Assembly (NCBI RefSeq): GCF_041146395.1
Contig: NC_090995.1
Coordinates: 10,766,501 to 10,830,500, forward strand
Length of the DNA: 64,000 bases
Origin: Eulemur rufifrons
Lineage: Eukaryota; Chordata; Mammalia; Primates; Lemuridae
Direction of reading: 5' to 3'
Of the stretch, positions 36,516 through 51,265 are shown piece after piece. The translations under genes and the position numbers were made by a program. How positions within the stretch are numbered: the first letter of the stretch is position 1; each line of letters opens with the position of its first letter. The notes under the pieces are model-generated. The model was given only the letters and a program-made list of their open reading frames with translations, was not told where the DNA came from and did not search any database.

Positions 36516-36965
36516 AAGATAATAGGAGCAGAGAGGTTATATAGGCCAGGACATAAGCTACTGAGAGACACAGCCAGGGAGAAATCCCTGGTCTAATTAT
36601 AGAGCTCATGTGCTTAACCACAATGCTATGTTGCCTTCTGGGAAGGCGGTAGTGCTTTGTTGACTAATTCTTGATATATTTGGTTAAGACAGTGGGTCAG
36701 CTGATTTTAACACTGGCTTACACAAAAGAAAAGGTTTATTCTCTCTAATTTAGTCTAAGTTATTAGTTGGCCCGGGAGGACAGGCCAGCCCTGCTCTGCG
36801 GGATGAGTTAATTCATGTTATGAATATAAAAAACAAGGAGTAGTAACTTTTGAAAAGTAAAAGCTCTGTTTAGTTTGGAAAAGCTTGTTTGGTTATGATC
36901 TTTTTACATGAACATTACCTGTTCCATTGAGAATTTAACAAAACATGTTTAAGAAACTATGGAGC

Positions 36966-37135
36966 TGGCAGTAGTAGTGTGCACCTATAGTCCCAGCTAC
37001 TTGGGAGGCTGAGACAGGAGGATCGCTTGAGCCTAGGAGTTCGAGGCTATAGTGCCCTATTATTGTGCCTGTGAACAGCTACTGCACTCCAGCCTGGACA
37101 ACATAGTGAGACCCCCCCATCTCAAAAATGTATAT
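36966..37135 (+). repeat. 7SL-derived monomer (FAM-like)
   Basis: Same type as 20996: 'cacctatagtcccagctact', 'ttgtgcctgtgaacagctac' and 'cctggacaacatagtgagac'. The 'gcctgtgaacagc-actgca' block recalls the 3' domain of 7SL RNA. Confidence 0.65.
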
Positions 37136-37202
37136 ATAAAAGAAATCTATTTTAAAATGGAATATTTTATTCTATTGCCAAATTAACCATAAGGCATCCA
37201 TC

Positions 37203-37577
37203 TGTCATAGTTGCTTTTGTACTGCTCTAACAGAATACCATAGACTGGGCAATTGATAAAAAATAGAGACTTATTTCTTCTAGTTCTAGAAGCTGGGAAG
37301 TCTAAGATCGAGGGGTGAGGGCATCTGGTGAGGGCCTTCTTGCTGCATCATACCATGGGAGGCGGGAGGCGGGAGGGCAGGAGATTAGGTGCGAGAGGGA
37401 GAGGGAGAGGGAGGGAGGGAGGGAGGGAGGGAGGGGGCCGAACTCCTTCTTTTATCAAGAACCTGCTCCCAGAATAACAGCATTAACCCTCCTAAAGGTT
37501 TCCCCGTCTCAACTCTGTTGCACTGGGGACTGAGTTTCCAACACGTGAACTTTGGGGGACACATTCAAACCATAACA
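37203..37577 (-). mobile_element. MaLR-like solo LTR (antisense)
   Basis: 'tgtcatagttgcttttgtac' to 'acattcaaaccataaca'. Includes 'gatctggtgagggcc'-type and 'cttcttgctgcatcatacca' segments and a (GAGG)n expansion at 37396-37436. Confidence 0.65.
37396..37436. repeat. (GAGG)n simple repeat
   Basis: Purine run of gagagg and gagg units inside the LTR above. The chance frames read REGGREGGR. Confidence 0.85.
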
Positions 37578-37744
37578 GCCTCTAGGCACTAATTTTTCAT
37601 TTCTTATTTCTCAAATTTTCCTCCGTAAGAGCCTCTTTGCATTTCCCACTCCTCCTCACTCCAGGCCCTAGATTTTTTAAAATTTTTGAATGCTTAACAA
37701 AATCTATTTTTAGGTAACAGACAGTTTCCTTTATTTTGTTATGT

Positions 37745-38054
37745 ATTTATGTATTTATTTATTTTGAAACAGAATCTCCCTCTGTCACCCAGGCTGGAGT
37801 GCAGTGCCATGATCATAGCTCACTGAAGCCTCAAATTCCCAAACTCAAGTGATCCTCCTGCTTCAGCTTCCCAAGTAGCTAGGACTATAGGCACGTGCTA
37901 GCATGCCTGGCTAAGTTTTCTGTTTTTTTTTTTTTAAAGTCAGGGTCTTGCTATGTTGTCCAGGCTGGTCTCAAACTCCTAGGCTCAAGCGATCTTCCCC
38001 CCTCGGCCTCCCAAAGTGCTTGGGATTACAGGCGTGAGCCACTGTGCCTGGCCA
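37745..38054 (-). repeat. AluJ (old type)
   Basis: Reverse dimer with the ancestral 'cccaaagtgcttgggattac' left arm and without the strepsirrhine linker insert. Diverged. Confidence 0.85.
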
Positions 38055-39522
<1,468 letters not shown>

Positions 39523-39819
39523 AATAGGCATTGTTAATGTTAGAGATTCAATAGTTCCTGATGCCTAAACTTAGAGGCCAAGCATATTGTTTTGCTTAAT
39601 TCAATCTATTATTATAATCACTTATTATGTCCATCACTATTACAGACCAATAAGCAATATAAAAAAATTAAAGCTTCCTCGAATAGCTTACATTCTGGTC
39701 TGCAAGAAAAAAATGCAAAGATATGAAAAGTTAAATAAAAATATGGAGAAATAAACACTGACTGAAAACAGTAAACTTAGATATTTCTATTACTGTTTCT
39801 TGATAAACAGTAAGAAACG

Positions 39820-40050
39820 AGTTATTAAGCATCTTCTGCATACTATCTATTACAGTAGGTGGTTTATGTATATTATTTCATTTAGTTCTCGCAAATTGGC
39901 TTCAAATTAGGTTCTACAACCCCTACTTTTACAGAAAAGAAAACAGATTCTCAGGTTGTCCATAGTGATGTCATTAGTAAAGAACAGAGTTAGAATTACA
40001 GATGTCTAACTTCAAAGATTACACTTTTTCTAAGATACCATGCTATCTAC
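39820..40050 (+). repeat. MIR element
   Basis: 'tatattatttcatttagttc', 'tacagaaaagaaaacagatt' and 'taccatgctatct' fit MIR. Diverged. Confidence 0.6.
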
Positions 40051-40456
40051 TGCTTTTAAAACTTACAATGTATGTTTGTGCCTCTTCTCAGAGCTACAGA
40101 GATGTTGGGGAGATATATCTTAGACACTGAAATTCTGCAACTAACAGGACATTTTGAGAATTTTGCAAGAGGAAAAATGACTTAAGATGCTTACAGAAAT
40201 TTTTAGATATCCAACTGGAATAGAAACAGGATTGCTAAATCAAAAATTAAACCAATATGCAAATACATTAACAATAAAGTTTAAATTCAAAGATGCTTTG
40301 AATTTAATCAGAACAAACTGATTTTATTCTTTTATTGAGTTTTTTCAGATGCAATTTCCCAAATGCTTTCTTGTGAGAGGAGAGTTCTGTCAAGGACCCA
40401 GGGGGAAATACAAAGAATAATGTTAAAAACTCCCAGTATAAATAGCATAACAAGCT

Positions 40457-40756
40457 TGGCCAGACATGGTGGCTGACGCCTGTAATCCCAGCACTTTGGG
40501 AAACCGAGGATGGAGGATTGCTTAAGGCCAGGAGTTTGAGAACAGCCTGAACAACATAGCAAGACCCTGTCTTTACCAAAAATAAGAAAAATTAGCTGTG
40601 CATGGTGGTGCACACCTCCAGTCCCAGCTACTCAGGAGGCTGAGGCAGGAGGATCCCTTGGGACTAGGAGTTCAAGGCTGCAATGAGCTATGATTAAGCC
40701 ACTGCACTCCAGCCTCAGGGACAGAGCAAGACCCTGTCTCTATAAATAAATAAATG
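40457..40756 (+). repeat. AluJ (old type)
   Basis: 'ggccagacatggtggctgac', 'cccagcactttgggaaaccg' and a TAAATAAATAAA tail. Simple linker. Confidence 0.88.
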
Positions 40757-42034
40757 AATAATATAATAAGCTTAACATCTTCAATAATTTTCTCCTCATG
40801 CCCAATTCTATTTCATCTATACCCCCCACTCCTCCCTCTATCAACTAGAGTATTCTGAAGCAAATCCCAGACATTGTATTATTTCGCCTGTCTTTTAGTG
40901 TGTGTCTCTAAAAGGTAAAGACTAAAAAAAAAAAAAAAAATCACAGCATAATTACAAATATCCAGGCCACGTTCAAGTTACTCCAAATTGCCTCATATTG
41001 TCTTACAGTTATTTTGTTCAATTCAGATGCCAACCAGGATCCACATATCGCATATAGTTTATAGGTCTCTTAAGTTTCTTTAAGCCTATAGTTCTCTTTC
41101 CAGCTCTTTCTTCCTTTGCAATTTGTTGTTGAAGAGACTAGAAGTAGCAGACAGGGTCGGATATATAGCCAGGGGCCAGATTTTGCAGGACTGCACAGGC
41201 CTTTGCAGGGCCTTTGGGTTTTCAGTGCAAGAGAAAACCATTAGGAAAGTAAAGTGTTGTGATCTCGATTGTTTCTAGTCTTACAGTCGTTCTGGCCACT
41301 GTGTGGACGATGGATTATAGTGGGCAACACCGGAAACAGCAGAGTTATTGCTGTCACCCGCACCTATTGCTGTCACCTCCCTGAATCTTGCATCCCTCAG
41401 TCACGACTTCACATGAAGATGTTCCCATTCTCAAGATACTGAATGACGACACTGGATCTAGTCATTTCCTACTAAACAGCCCTTTTGGGGACAAGGAACA
41501 ACTTTCTTTGCAGAACTCTAGAAAAACAGGAGTGAGCATATAGCAAATTAATCTCAGCGTGGTGGACAATAGCCCTTACTTGCTCTGAAGTGCCCCCCTC
41601 TGTGCAGAGACAAAGTGGGCCTTGGCCAAACCCACCAGTACGAACTGAGTCCCACTGTGAACGGCGGCTTGTAGGACAAGCCGCGCCGAGTCTGCTCGAG
41701 TTGGCAATGTCCAAAGGAACTCGGCCCTTGTTAATTAGCAGAGCCAAGGGCCTCGTCCTGTTTTTTTCCAGCTTCTACTTCAAAATAAAGTGAACATTTC
41801 TAATTCTCTTGAGCACTGCAAATAGGACCCAAAGATTTAATAAAACCCACCTTTGGAAGACAGTTAATATTGAAGCTTTTGGGTTTGCATGCTGAAATGT
41901 AAGTGCCAGCAGAGACCTTTTATAACCTGGGAAAATTAATAAATAAATTGTTTTATTCTCCCGTTTGAAAGATCAGATTTTCCAATATCCTCTAGAAGGC
42001 ACGATATTTTTTGTCACGATCAATTCATTTTTTT
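40757..42034. other. Intergenic, unique
   Basis: No gene recognised. Opposed small frames at 41472-41793 show no domain. An L1-like stretch may lie near 40980-41110 ('cagatgccaaccaggatcca'). Confidence 0.45.
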
Positions 42035-42815
42035 AAAAGTTTCATCGATCATTGGTGTTGTTTTTTAGTCTCAATTTCATGTATTTCTGCTCTGATCTTT
42101 GTTATTTCTTTCCTTCTGTTAATTTTGATTTTGTAGTTCCTCAAGATGCATTTTATGTTGTTTATTTGAAATCTTTCTAGTTTTTTTTTTAATGTAGGTG
42201 TTTAGTGCTATAAACTTGTCTCTTAATACTGTTTTCCTTGTGTCTCATAGGTTTCGGTATGTTGTGTTTCTATTTTTATTTGTTTCAAGAAATTTTTGAA
42301 TTTCATTCTTAATTTCCTCCTTCACCCACAGGCATTCAGGAGCATGTTGTTTAATTTCTATGTATTTGTATAGTTTCAAATGTCCCTCTTGTTACTGATG
42401 TCTAGTTTTATTCCATTGTGGTCAGATAAGATATTTGATGTGATTTTCATTCTTTTAAAACTTTTTGAGACTTGTTTTTTGTCCTAACATGTGGTCAATC
42501 CTAGAGAATCTTCCATGTGCTGATGAAGAGGATTTGTATCCTGTCGCTGTTGGGTGAAGTGTTCTGTAAATGTCTCTTAGGTTCATTTGGTCAGTGGTAC
42601 AGTTTAAATCCAGTGCTTCTTTGTTGATTTTTCTGTCCAATGCCGACAGTGGAGTATACCATATAGAACTATTATTGTACTCGGGTCTATCTCTCCCTTT
42701 ATATCAAATAATATTTGCTTTATATATCTGGGAACTTCAGTGTCGGGTGCATATATATTTACAATTGTTATAGTCTCTTGCTGAATGGATCCCTTTATTA
42801 ATTGTGATATTAAGC
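42035..42815 (-). repeat. L1 ORF2 5' region (endonuclease domain), degenerate
   Basis: On the minus strand, frames in 42455-42837 read NIYAPDTEVPRYIKQIL and DIYRTLHP...IDHMLG, the recognisable endonuclease-domain blocks of L1 ORF2. Expected catalytic context is broken by stops and changes between frames. The remainder ('tcattgtggtcagataagat' and neighbours) is the downstream ORF2 antisense. Not functional. Confidence 0.85.
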
Positions 42816-43054
42816 AATTCCTGCTGGTTGTTTCCAAAAATTGCCCCAGGGAAAAGGCTGTTCACAGTAGGTGATCTCTGGGTCAGATCAAATAAACACA
42901 AGTCTTCCAAGTGGGGTTTCCAAATAAGTCAAAAATAATGGCAATTGTCTGGGGTTGGGACTTTTGTGGAGTTCCAAACCTATTCTGCCCATCTCCAGAG
43001 CTACTAGACTGCTGGTTTTCATGGTTACCATTATTGCAAGGCTGCTAATTTTGT

Positions 43055-43370
<316 letters not shown>

Positions 43371-43658
43371 GGCTATTAATTTCAAGGCTATTGAGGAACT
43401 GCAGAGAGAGAAATGGGAATATGGCAAGTTAAAATGCCACAAAGCTCACTGTTATTAACAATATTTAGTTATTTTTTTCTTAAATGCTTCTTAGATTGTT
43501 GCAAGCCTTTGGTTAATTTCCAGAGTTCTGAAAGCATTGATTTTGACCACTTCTGCCAATCTTCTTGCTGTTTTATGGAAGTGCAGATTGTTAGAGGAGG
43601 TCTTCACTCCACCATTTGGAAATGGCTAATAGGATTCATTTTTTGACCAGTAATTCTT

Positions 43659-44001
43659 TTTTTTTTTTTTTTTTTTTTTGAAACAGAGTCTCGCTTTGTT
43701 GCCCGGGCTAGAGTGAGTGCCATGGTGTCAGCCTAGCTCACAGCAACCTCAAACTCCTGGGCTTAAGCGATCCTACTGCCTCAACCTCCCGAGTAGCTGG
43801 GACTACAGGCATGCACCACCATGCCCGGCTAATTTTTTCTATATATATTTTAGTTGGCCAGATAATTTCTTTCTATTTTTTTTAGTAGAGATGGGGTCTC
43901 ACTCTTGCTCAGGCTGGTCTCGAACTCCTGACCTTGAGCGATCCACCTGCCTCGGCCTCCCAGAGTGCTAGGATTACAGGCGTGAGCCACCGCGCCCGGC
44001 C
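43659..44001 (-). repeat. Alu, strepsirrhine-type dimer
   Basis: Reverse element with exact 15-bp duplication tgaccagtaattctt (43644-43658 and 44002-44016). Confidence 0.95.
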
Positions 44002-44016
44002 TGACCAGTAATTCTT

Positions 44017-45360
<1,344 letters not shown>

Positions 45361-45587
45361 AAAATCCATCTGAATGTCTACCAGATGAGGGAGGTCAGAT
45401 CATAGAAGCTCGAATGTTTGCTCTTGGAGAAAATTCCTATGAAAAAGGCATGGAAAGGGGAGACAAGAATCTGGAGGCTGATGACTAAGAATTAGCACTT
45501 AATCTGATGGAATATTCTCTCTCTTTTTTTTTTTCTTAATTACTCAGAATGCAATTTTCTTTATTACTGAGAATAACAAACTAATTG

Positions 45588-45728
45588 TGCAAAAAGGTCT
45601 TGCTGTGTCATCCAGGCTGGAGTGATATGGCATAATCACTGGAACCTCAAACTCCTGGGCTCAAGTGAACCTCCCACCTCAGCCTCCTGAGCAGCGGGGA
45701 CCACAGGTGTGCACCACTATGCCTGGCA
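45588..45728 (-). repeat. 7SL/Alu monomer
   Basis: One arm only: 'aggtcttgctgtgtcatcca' to 'gcaccactatgcctggc'. Diverged. Confidence 0.75.
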
Positions 45729-46139
45729 ACAAGGAGGTGTTACAAACAGTGTTTTTCAAATAAAGCTTAACTTGCAGAAGCCACGTGGGTAATTTCAGCC
45801 CAAGCTTCTTTCAAATTCGCCATCTGATGGTTAATGTTTGTGCTGCTGAGACACCTGCTGCGTCTTTCCTGTGCTCTGGGTTATTTGAAGGAAGATAACA
45901 GGGGGGCTGAGAAAGAAGTACCCACGATTAAAGCGTGGCCTTGCCCACATCCTCTTTCCCCTTATCTATTAGCAAGCAGAGCGGTCCTAGCGAACTTTCC
46001 ATTGTATTAGAAGTGCACACGCTCCTTGATTCGGGTGATTCAGTAGACGGGCTTGGAGAGAGGTACTGGGAAATAAAGGAGCTTTGTTCCTCCCAAGTCT
46101 GTCGACACATCTGATGGAGGGGATTCTTTCTTAAAGTTG

Positions 46140-46230
46140 TTTTTTTTTTTTTTTTTTTAAGACAAGGTCTCACTGTGTCGCCCAGGCTGGAGTGCAGTGG
46201 CGCTATCATAGCTCACTGCAGCCTTAGCTC
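46140..46230 (-). repeat. 7SL/Alu monomer fragment
   Basis: T18 tail, then 'aagacaaggtctcactgtgt' to 'gctcactgcagccttagctc'. Truncated. Confidence 0.8.
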
Positions 46231-46296
46231 CTGATGAATCCGATTCTTACACAAGCACCGCAGGTCCCCTTCCTAAGCCCCTTTCTGTAGGGGCTG

Positions 46297-46326
46297 GGCC
46301 TAGAAGGGCCTAGAAGGGCCTAGAAG
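46297..46326. repeat. Three tandem copies of a 10-bp unit
   Basis: The unit gggcctagaa occurs three times in a row, followed by a GATGGATAGATGG stretch. Confidence 0.9.
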
Positions 46327-46668
46327 AATGGATGGATAGATGGAAAGAACGTGAGCAAGGGAAATGAAGGGTCAGTAAAAACACCTGCCCGGAGCTACTC
46401 CTTTGCTGAGTGCGAAGGTCAGCTGAAAACAGCTGACCTATATGGAAGTTGTTAAAGAAATTAGCAAAGGGCCCTGAGCCTCTGTATGTGTCCTTGGAAA
46501 TAAATAGGGGGAGGAAGTTAGCTTAGGAGGCCATTTTCTCCTTTAGATTCTGGTGTCTGCTCTTCTCTCTAAACGCTATATATTTTGAGTAGTCGTTCAT
46601 TCCTTCACTACTGAGCTCAGGAGCAAAAAAGCAGCTGAAACATCTTTCCATTTCTCACTTGAATACCT

Positions 46669-47003
46669 TTTTTGTTGCTGTTGTTGTTGAGACAGAGTCT
46701 TGCTCTGTTGCCGGGGCTACAGTGCCGTGGCGTCAGCCTAGGTCACAGCAACCTCAAACTCCTGGGCTCAAGCGATCCTCCTGCCTCAGCCTCCCGAATA
46801 GCTGGGACTACAGGTATGTGCCACCATGCCTGGCTAATTTTTTCTATGTATATTTTCAGTTGTCCAGATAATTTCTTTCTATTTTTAGTAGAGATTGGGG
46901 TCTCGCTCTTGCTCAGGCTGGTCTCGAACCCCTGACCTCAAGTGATCCTCCCGCCTCGGCCTCCCAGAGTGCTAGGATTACAGGCGTGAGCCACCATGCC
47001 GGC
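46669..47003 (-). repeat. Alu, strepsirrhine-type dimer
   Basis: Reverse element with a TTGTTG-type tail, flanked by ctcacttgaatacctt and ctcacttgaatatctt. Confidence 0.93.
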
Positions 47004-47164
47004 CTCACTTGAATATCTTAAGAGAATCTAAGCATAATTCATTCCTCAAGCCAACGAATATTTACCTACTGTATCTTCCAGGCTTTTAAAGAAACATCAT
47101 AGCCTTTTGGGGGAGGACTTCCTCTATCTACTAAACTCCCCACTTACTTTAAAATAACTTAAAG

Positions 47165-47350
47165 TTCACATATTTAATCAGATATTTATTGAACACCTAC
47201 TGTGAGCCAATGTGCTAGGCAGTGAAGATGGCAGTGAACACAGTCGATGTCCTCAAAGGTCCCTGGCTGGGGGAGGGATCAGAAAGAGAATGACAAGTAA
47301 AAAAACACGCATGTGTAACAGACATGATAAGAGCTGAGCTCTCCCCAGAG
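47165..47350 (+). repeat. Ancient L2/MIR-type fragment
   Basis: 'atttattgaacacctactgt', 'gccaatgtgctaggcagtga' and 'agatggcagtgaacacagt' are a familiar old mammalian repeat. Family call uncertain. Confidence 0.5.
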
Positions 47351-47922
47351 TGAATGTTTATTAAATTACTGTCGTAAACAAATGTGCACTTTTAGTAGGC
47401 CTTCCCGTCCTCTACTGGGACACGTAGAACCTCAATATTTAGGGGCCAGGAGGAGCTGAATTCCCAGTGATTATCAAAGGATGAATATGAGTTAGGGAAA
47501 AAGGTGACGGTGGGGGGAGAGGGGAGCAGGCAGAGAAGAACCTTATTGGATGAGAAAAATATATATATTGTACTGAAGACGAGAAAATCCACAGCTCTGG
47601 GGAATCTGTGGGACATTCAGAGTGCTGAGCTCAGAGACCCCAGTGGGGCGTGAAGATAAGACTAAAGAAATGAAGAAAGGGCTAATCATAAATTACTCCA
47701 ACCAAGTAATTTAGGCTTTATCCTATGAGAAATGGGAAACCATCCAAGATTTTAAACAAGGGATGAAAGAGTCAAATTTGTGTTGAAGATGCATCCTTTT
47801 AGCCTCAATATGAGGGATGGAAGGAGGGCAGGATGAAGGCAAATGGACCTGAATTTTATAGGATGCTTCCCAATCACTTTTGTATATATGCAAAATCACA
47901 TTACAATGAACATCAAAAGCAA
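47351..47922. other. Intergenic, unique
   Basis: No gene or repeat recognised. Short antisense frame at 47392-47616 without domain. Confidence 0.4.
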
Positions 47923-48066
47923 CTTTTTTTTTTTTTTTTTTTTTGCTTTAACAAGGGGTCTCACTATAATGGCCCAGGCTGGTCTCAAACTCCTGGGCTC
48001 AAGTGATTTTCCTGCTTCAGCCTCCTGAGTAGCTGGGATTACAGGCACTGGCCACCGTGCCCAGCC
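47923..48066 (-). repeat. Single 7SL/Alu monomer with target duplication
   Basis: T19 tail, one arm ending 'ccaccgtgcccagcc'. Flanked by aaaagcaactttt and aaaaacaacttt. A monomeric insertion. Confidence 0.8.
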
Positions 48067-48723
48067 AAAAACAACTTTGGAAAGGCTGTGTGACTCACTA
48101 CCGAAGGGGGTTCTCAAAGGATGAATGAGAAAGGCACATTCTCTGCTTGTTAAAAAAAAAACAAAAACAACAACAGTGAAATAAATATTGGTCCCTAAGA
48201 AATCAGTAAGTAGAACTTAAGATGGGAAATGAGAGTGAAAAGGAAGAACCTTGAACAAACTTTAGAGAATATTTTTAGATATGTCAAAATAGTGTGGGAG
48301 GTGTTTTCATTTTTTTTTTAATAGATAGAACACTTTAAAATATTCTGATTGAATAGAAACAAGACCAATTTTGTTATATAATAGAATGTATTGAACTTAA
48401 AATAGATGTCTTGAAACAATATTTGCATGAAAAAAAGAGTCACTAGAGAGACCCACTGGGATGGTAAACTTGATTTCTAAGTTAATTGTCTCAGTTCACC
48501 AAGATTTAGTGATACAATACAGGCAGACAGCATGGAAAATTACATTATCCCATTGAGCCAATATATACAGGGCCAGATTAAAATTTTTGGAGGCGTTAAG
48601 CACTGAAAATTTCATGATTCCCCCTATCATATGTATTTCCAGATGAAAATATTAAACAATTGCTAAAATAAATATAAAGAAGTCCAATATCTTTCCGATT
48701 TTTCCAATGATAGCTTTACTTGT

Positions 48724-48868
48724 GTGCTGTCCATATGGTAGCTACGAGCCAGATAAATTCATTAAGATTAAGTAAAATTAACAATTCAGTTTCTCAGTGT
48801 TACACTAGCCTCATTTCAAGTGCTCAAGAATTACATGTGGCCAGTGACTACCTTATTAAAAAGAATAC
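48724..48868. repeat. Old hAT-like MER repeat, left part (split by Alu)
   Basis: 'gtgctgtccatatggtagct', 'catttcaagtgctcaagaat' and 'acatgtggccagtgactacc' belong to a common mammalian non-autonomous DNA repeat. It resumes at 49123-49180 ('catttccatcatcacaaaaa', 'gacagtgctg'). Confidence 0.55.
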
Positions 48869-49122
48869 CCAGCCTGAGCAAGAGCGAGACCCCACCTCTA
48901 CCAAAAATAGAAAGAAATTATATGGACAGCTAAAAATATATATAGAAAAAATTAGCCGGGCATGGTGGCGCATGCCTGTAGTCCCAGCTACTCGGGAGGC
49001 TGAGACAGGAGGATCGCTTGAGCTCAGGAGTTTGAGGTTGCTGTGAGCTAGGCTGACGCCACGGCACTCACTCTAGCCTGGGCAACAGAGTGAGACTCTG
49101 TCTCAAAAAAAAAAAAAAAAAA
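48869..49122 (+). repeat. Alu, strepsirrhine-type, 5'-truncated
   Basis: Starts in the left arm at 'cagcctgagcaagagcgaga'. Flanked by aaaaagaata on both sides, so the truncation occurred at insertion. Confidence 0.92.
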
Positions 49123-49180
49123 GAATAGGTAAAGAACATTTCCATCATCACAAAAAGTTACATTAGACAGTGCTGACTTA

Positions 49181-49769
49181 AGTGCTTTATAAGGATACAT
49201 AACAAATATTTTCAAAAAACAATTCCTCTCTTTTTTACCTTCTCTAAGAATATGCTTGTTGAGAAATCCAGGGAATATAAGAAATGTGTGGAATATAAAA
49301 TGTAACATTTAGCATCCTGTCCAAAAGCAAAAGAGGGCCAGCTCTGTTTTTCTGAAGAGGGAGCAAAACCAGAACTCATTAGAACTCATTATCATCAGTG
49401 TTAAATCTGTATATTATCCTCAATATGCCAACTATAAGCTATCAAGCCTAATATTTTCAGAAGTAGGATATAAATTATAAATATACAATTTATAATGTTA
49501 CTCCATTAATTTCTTCCTGTAGATCAATTGATATTTTACTTACGCCCATGCTGATATATCTATCTCAGTCTAATGATTTGTTTATTTAAGCAATGATTGC
49601 ATCAATATGTTGTTCTTAAACCTTCCAATGAAATAAACTAGAACTAGGCTAACTTTCTGTTCTCTTAATTATTATTACTATTTTTGAGGTTTTGGAAGAG
49701 AGTTTCTACTGACAACGGTTAAACAATTTTAACAAAGAAATATGTACTAGCAATTACCTCATTATTTAC
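49181..49769. other. Intergenic, AT-rich, no feature recognised
   Basis: AT-rich unique-looking sequence. No gene or repeat family was identified by eye. Confidence 0.4.
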
Positions 49770-50005
49770 GACCCAGCTCAAATACAGCTTTTCTTTGTAG
49801 CCTTTCAATTGTGTTCTCATGACCTTCCAATGTATTCTTCTTTTATAGGTTTACCATGTTTTATTGTTGTTATTTGTCTTATCCCAGCATCTTCCCCAGT
49901 AGGCTGTTGGACTGTGAGTTCTGGGAGGATGAAGAGCATGCTTTAATTCACCGCTTTGTCACCAGGCCCTGACACCAGGCTTGAGCCTCAACACTGCGTT
50001 CATCT
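49770..50005 (+). repeat. L2 LINE fragment
   Basis: 'cgacccagctcaaatacagc', 'ttattgttgttatttgtctt' and 'tgttggactgtgagttctgg' match the L2 3' region. Diverged. Confidence 0.65.
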
Positions 50006-50147
50006 GGGAACACGGCTATCGGCCAGTTCTGGGATTTTAGCCATGAGAAAGATGTGTGGCACTTGGGAAGTTTGTTTTCATAACTATTATCTTCTTGTTT
50101 ACTTTCCCATTATGAAAGAGTTTGGGATTATCGTCATCTTCACTTTT

Positions 50148-50460
50148 TAAAAAATTATTTTAATTTTTTTAGAGCCGAGATCTCGCTCTGTTGCAGCGGC
50201 TAGAATGCAGCGGCATCAACGTAGTTCACAGCAGCCTCAAACTCCTGGGCTCAAGTGATGCTCCTGCCTTCAGCCTCTTGAGTACCTAGAGCTGCAGGCG
50301 CATGCCCCCTGCCTGGCTAATTTTTAATTTTCATTTTTTTTTTTGAGACGGGGTCTCACTATATTGCCCAGGTGGGTCTCAAACTCCTGGGCTCAAGTGA
50401 TCCTCTCTCCTCGGCCTCTCAAAGTGCTGGGATTAGAGTCGTGAGCCACTGCGCCTGGCC
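50148..50460 (-). repeat. AluJ (old type)
   Basis: Reverse dimer, ancestral left arm 'tcaaagtgctgggattagag', flanked by gtcatcttcactt (50133 and 50462). Confidence 0.88.
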
Positions 50461-51265
50461 TGTCATCTTCACTTCAAGATTGGACACAGTACAGAGAAGG
50501 TAAATGACTTTACAAAAGTTGCACAGTGACTAAGTCTGGGCTGTAATTGAACGTTCAGTCATCAGTGTTCTAAAGTGACGTGATGCCTTGCTTCCCTTGA
50601 GGTGTCTATTAAGAAAACACATTCACGCTTTTTCCTAGTATTAGGCAACTATTCCTAAAGTAGAAGGAAAAGCCACAAACCTTACATAAAACCCCTAGAA
50701 TAAAGACTACTGTTGTTTAAAACTTCCCCTTTAACCTGGTGTCAAAGCTAACTTTCAGAGTTATTTCTTCCTTTTGTTTCTATTCTGCCACCTCCAGGGC
50801 AGAGGGCTCCGGTCACTGCTGCTCCTTTGCCACTAGGTTCCAGCAGAGGGCGCTCCGAGCGTGTTACAGCGATTCCTACGGTGCTTTCACTTCCTCCTTG
50901 CTCCACCTGCACCAAAGCCAAATTTCCGCCTAATTCTTCATTGGCCCGAGTCTTTGAAAGGTCCTGTTTCCCCCTGGGGGTACATTAGGAACTGGTAGGG
51001 TTTGAGCAACCTGAAGACAGAGACTCTGCATTTTATCACCTCTCTCCATATTCAGCAAGTAAGGTCATGTTTAAATATACTATGTGAAATACCAAGCATC
51101 ATTTTTAATGCTTGTTTTGCTGTAGTTAGAGATCATGCTAGGTGAGGATTAAATCATAACCACTGTGCTTTCCCCGCCCCCGCCCCCCAAGGTATAGTTT
51201 ATCCAGTTCGTCTCAAATGATGACACAGGAGCATGTTGTACTTTCTTCATTTGGCAGCTCAAATA
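50461..51265. other. Intergenic, unique
   Basis: Nothing recognised, apart from a C-rich run near 51172-51189. Confidence 0.4.

Noticed and set aside
42455..42837. Minus-strand frames resembling endonuclease protein
   Set aside because: These are degenerate L1 ORF2 pieces in different frames, not a host gene or an active element.
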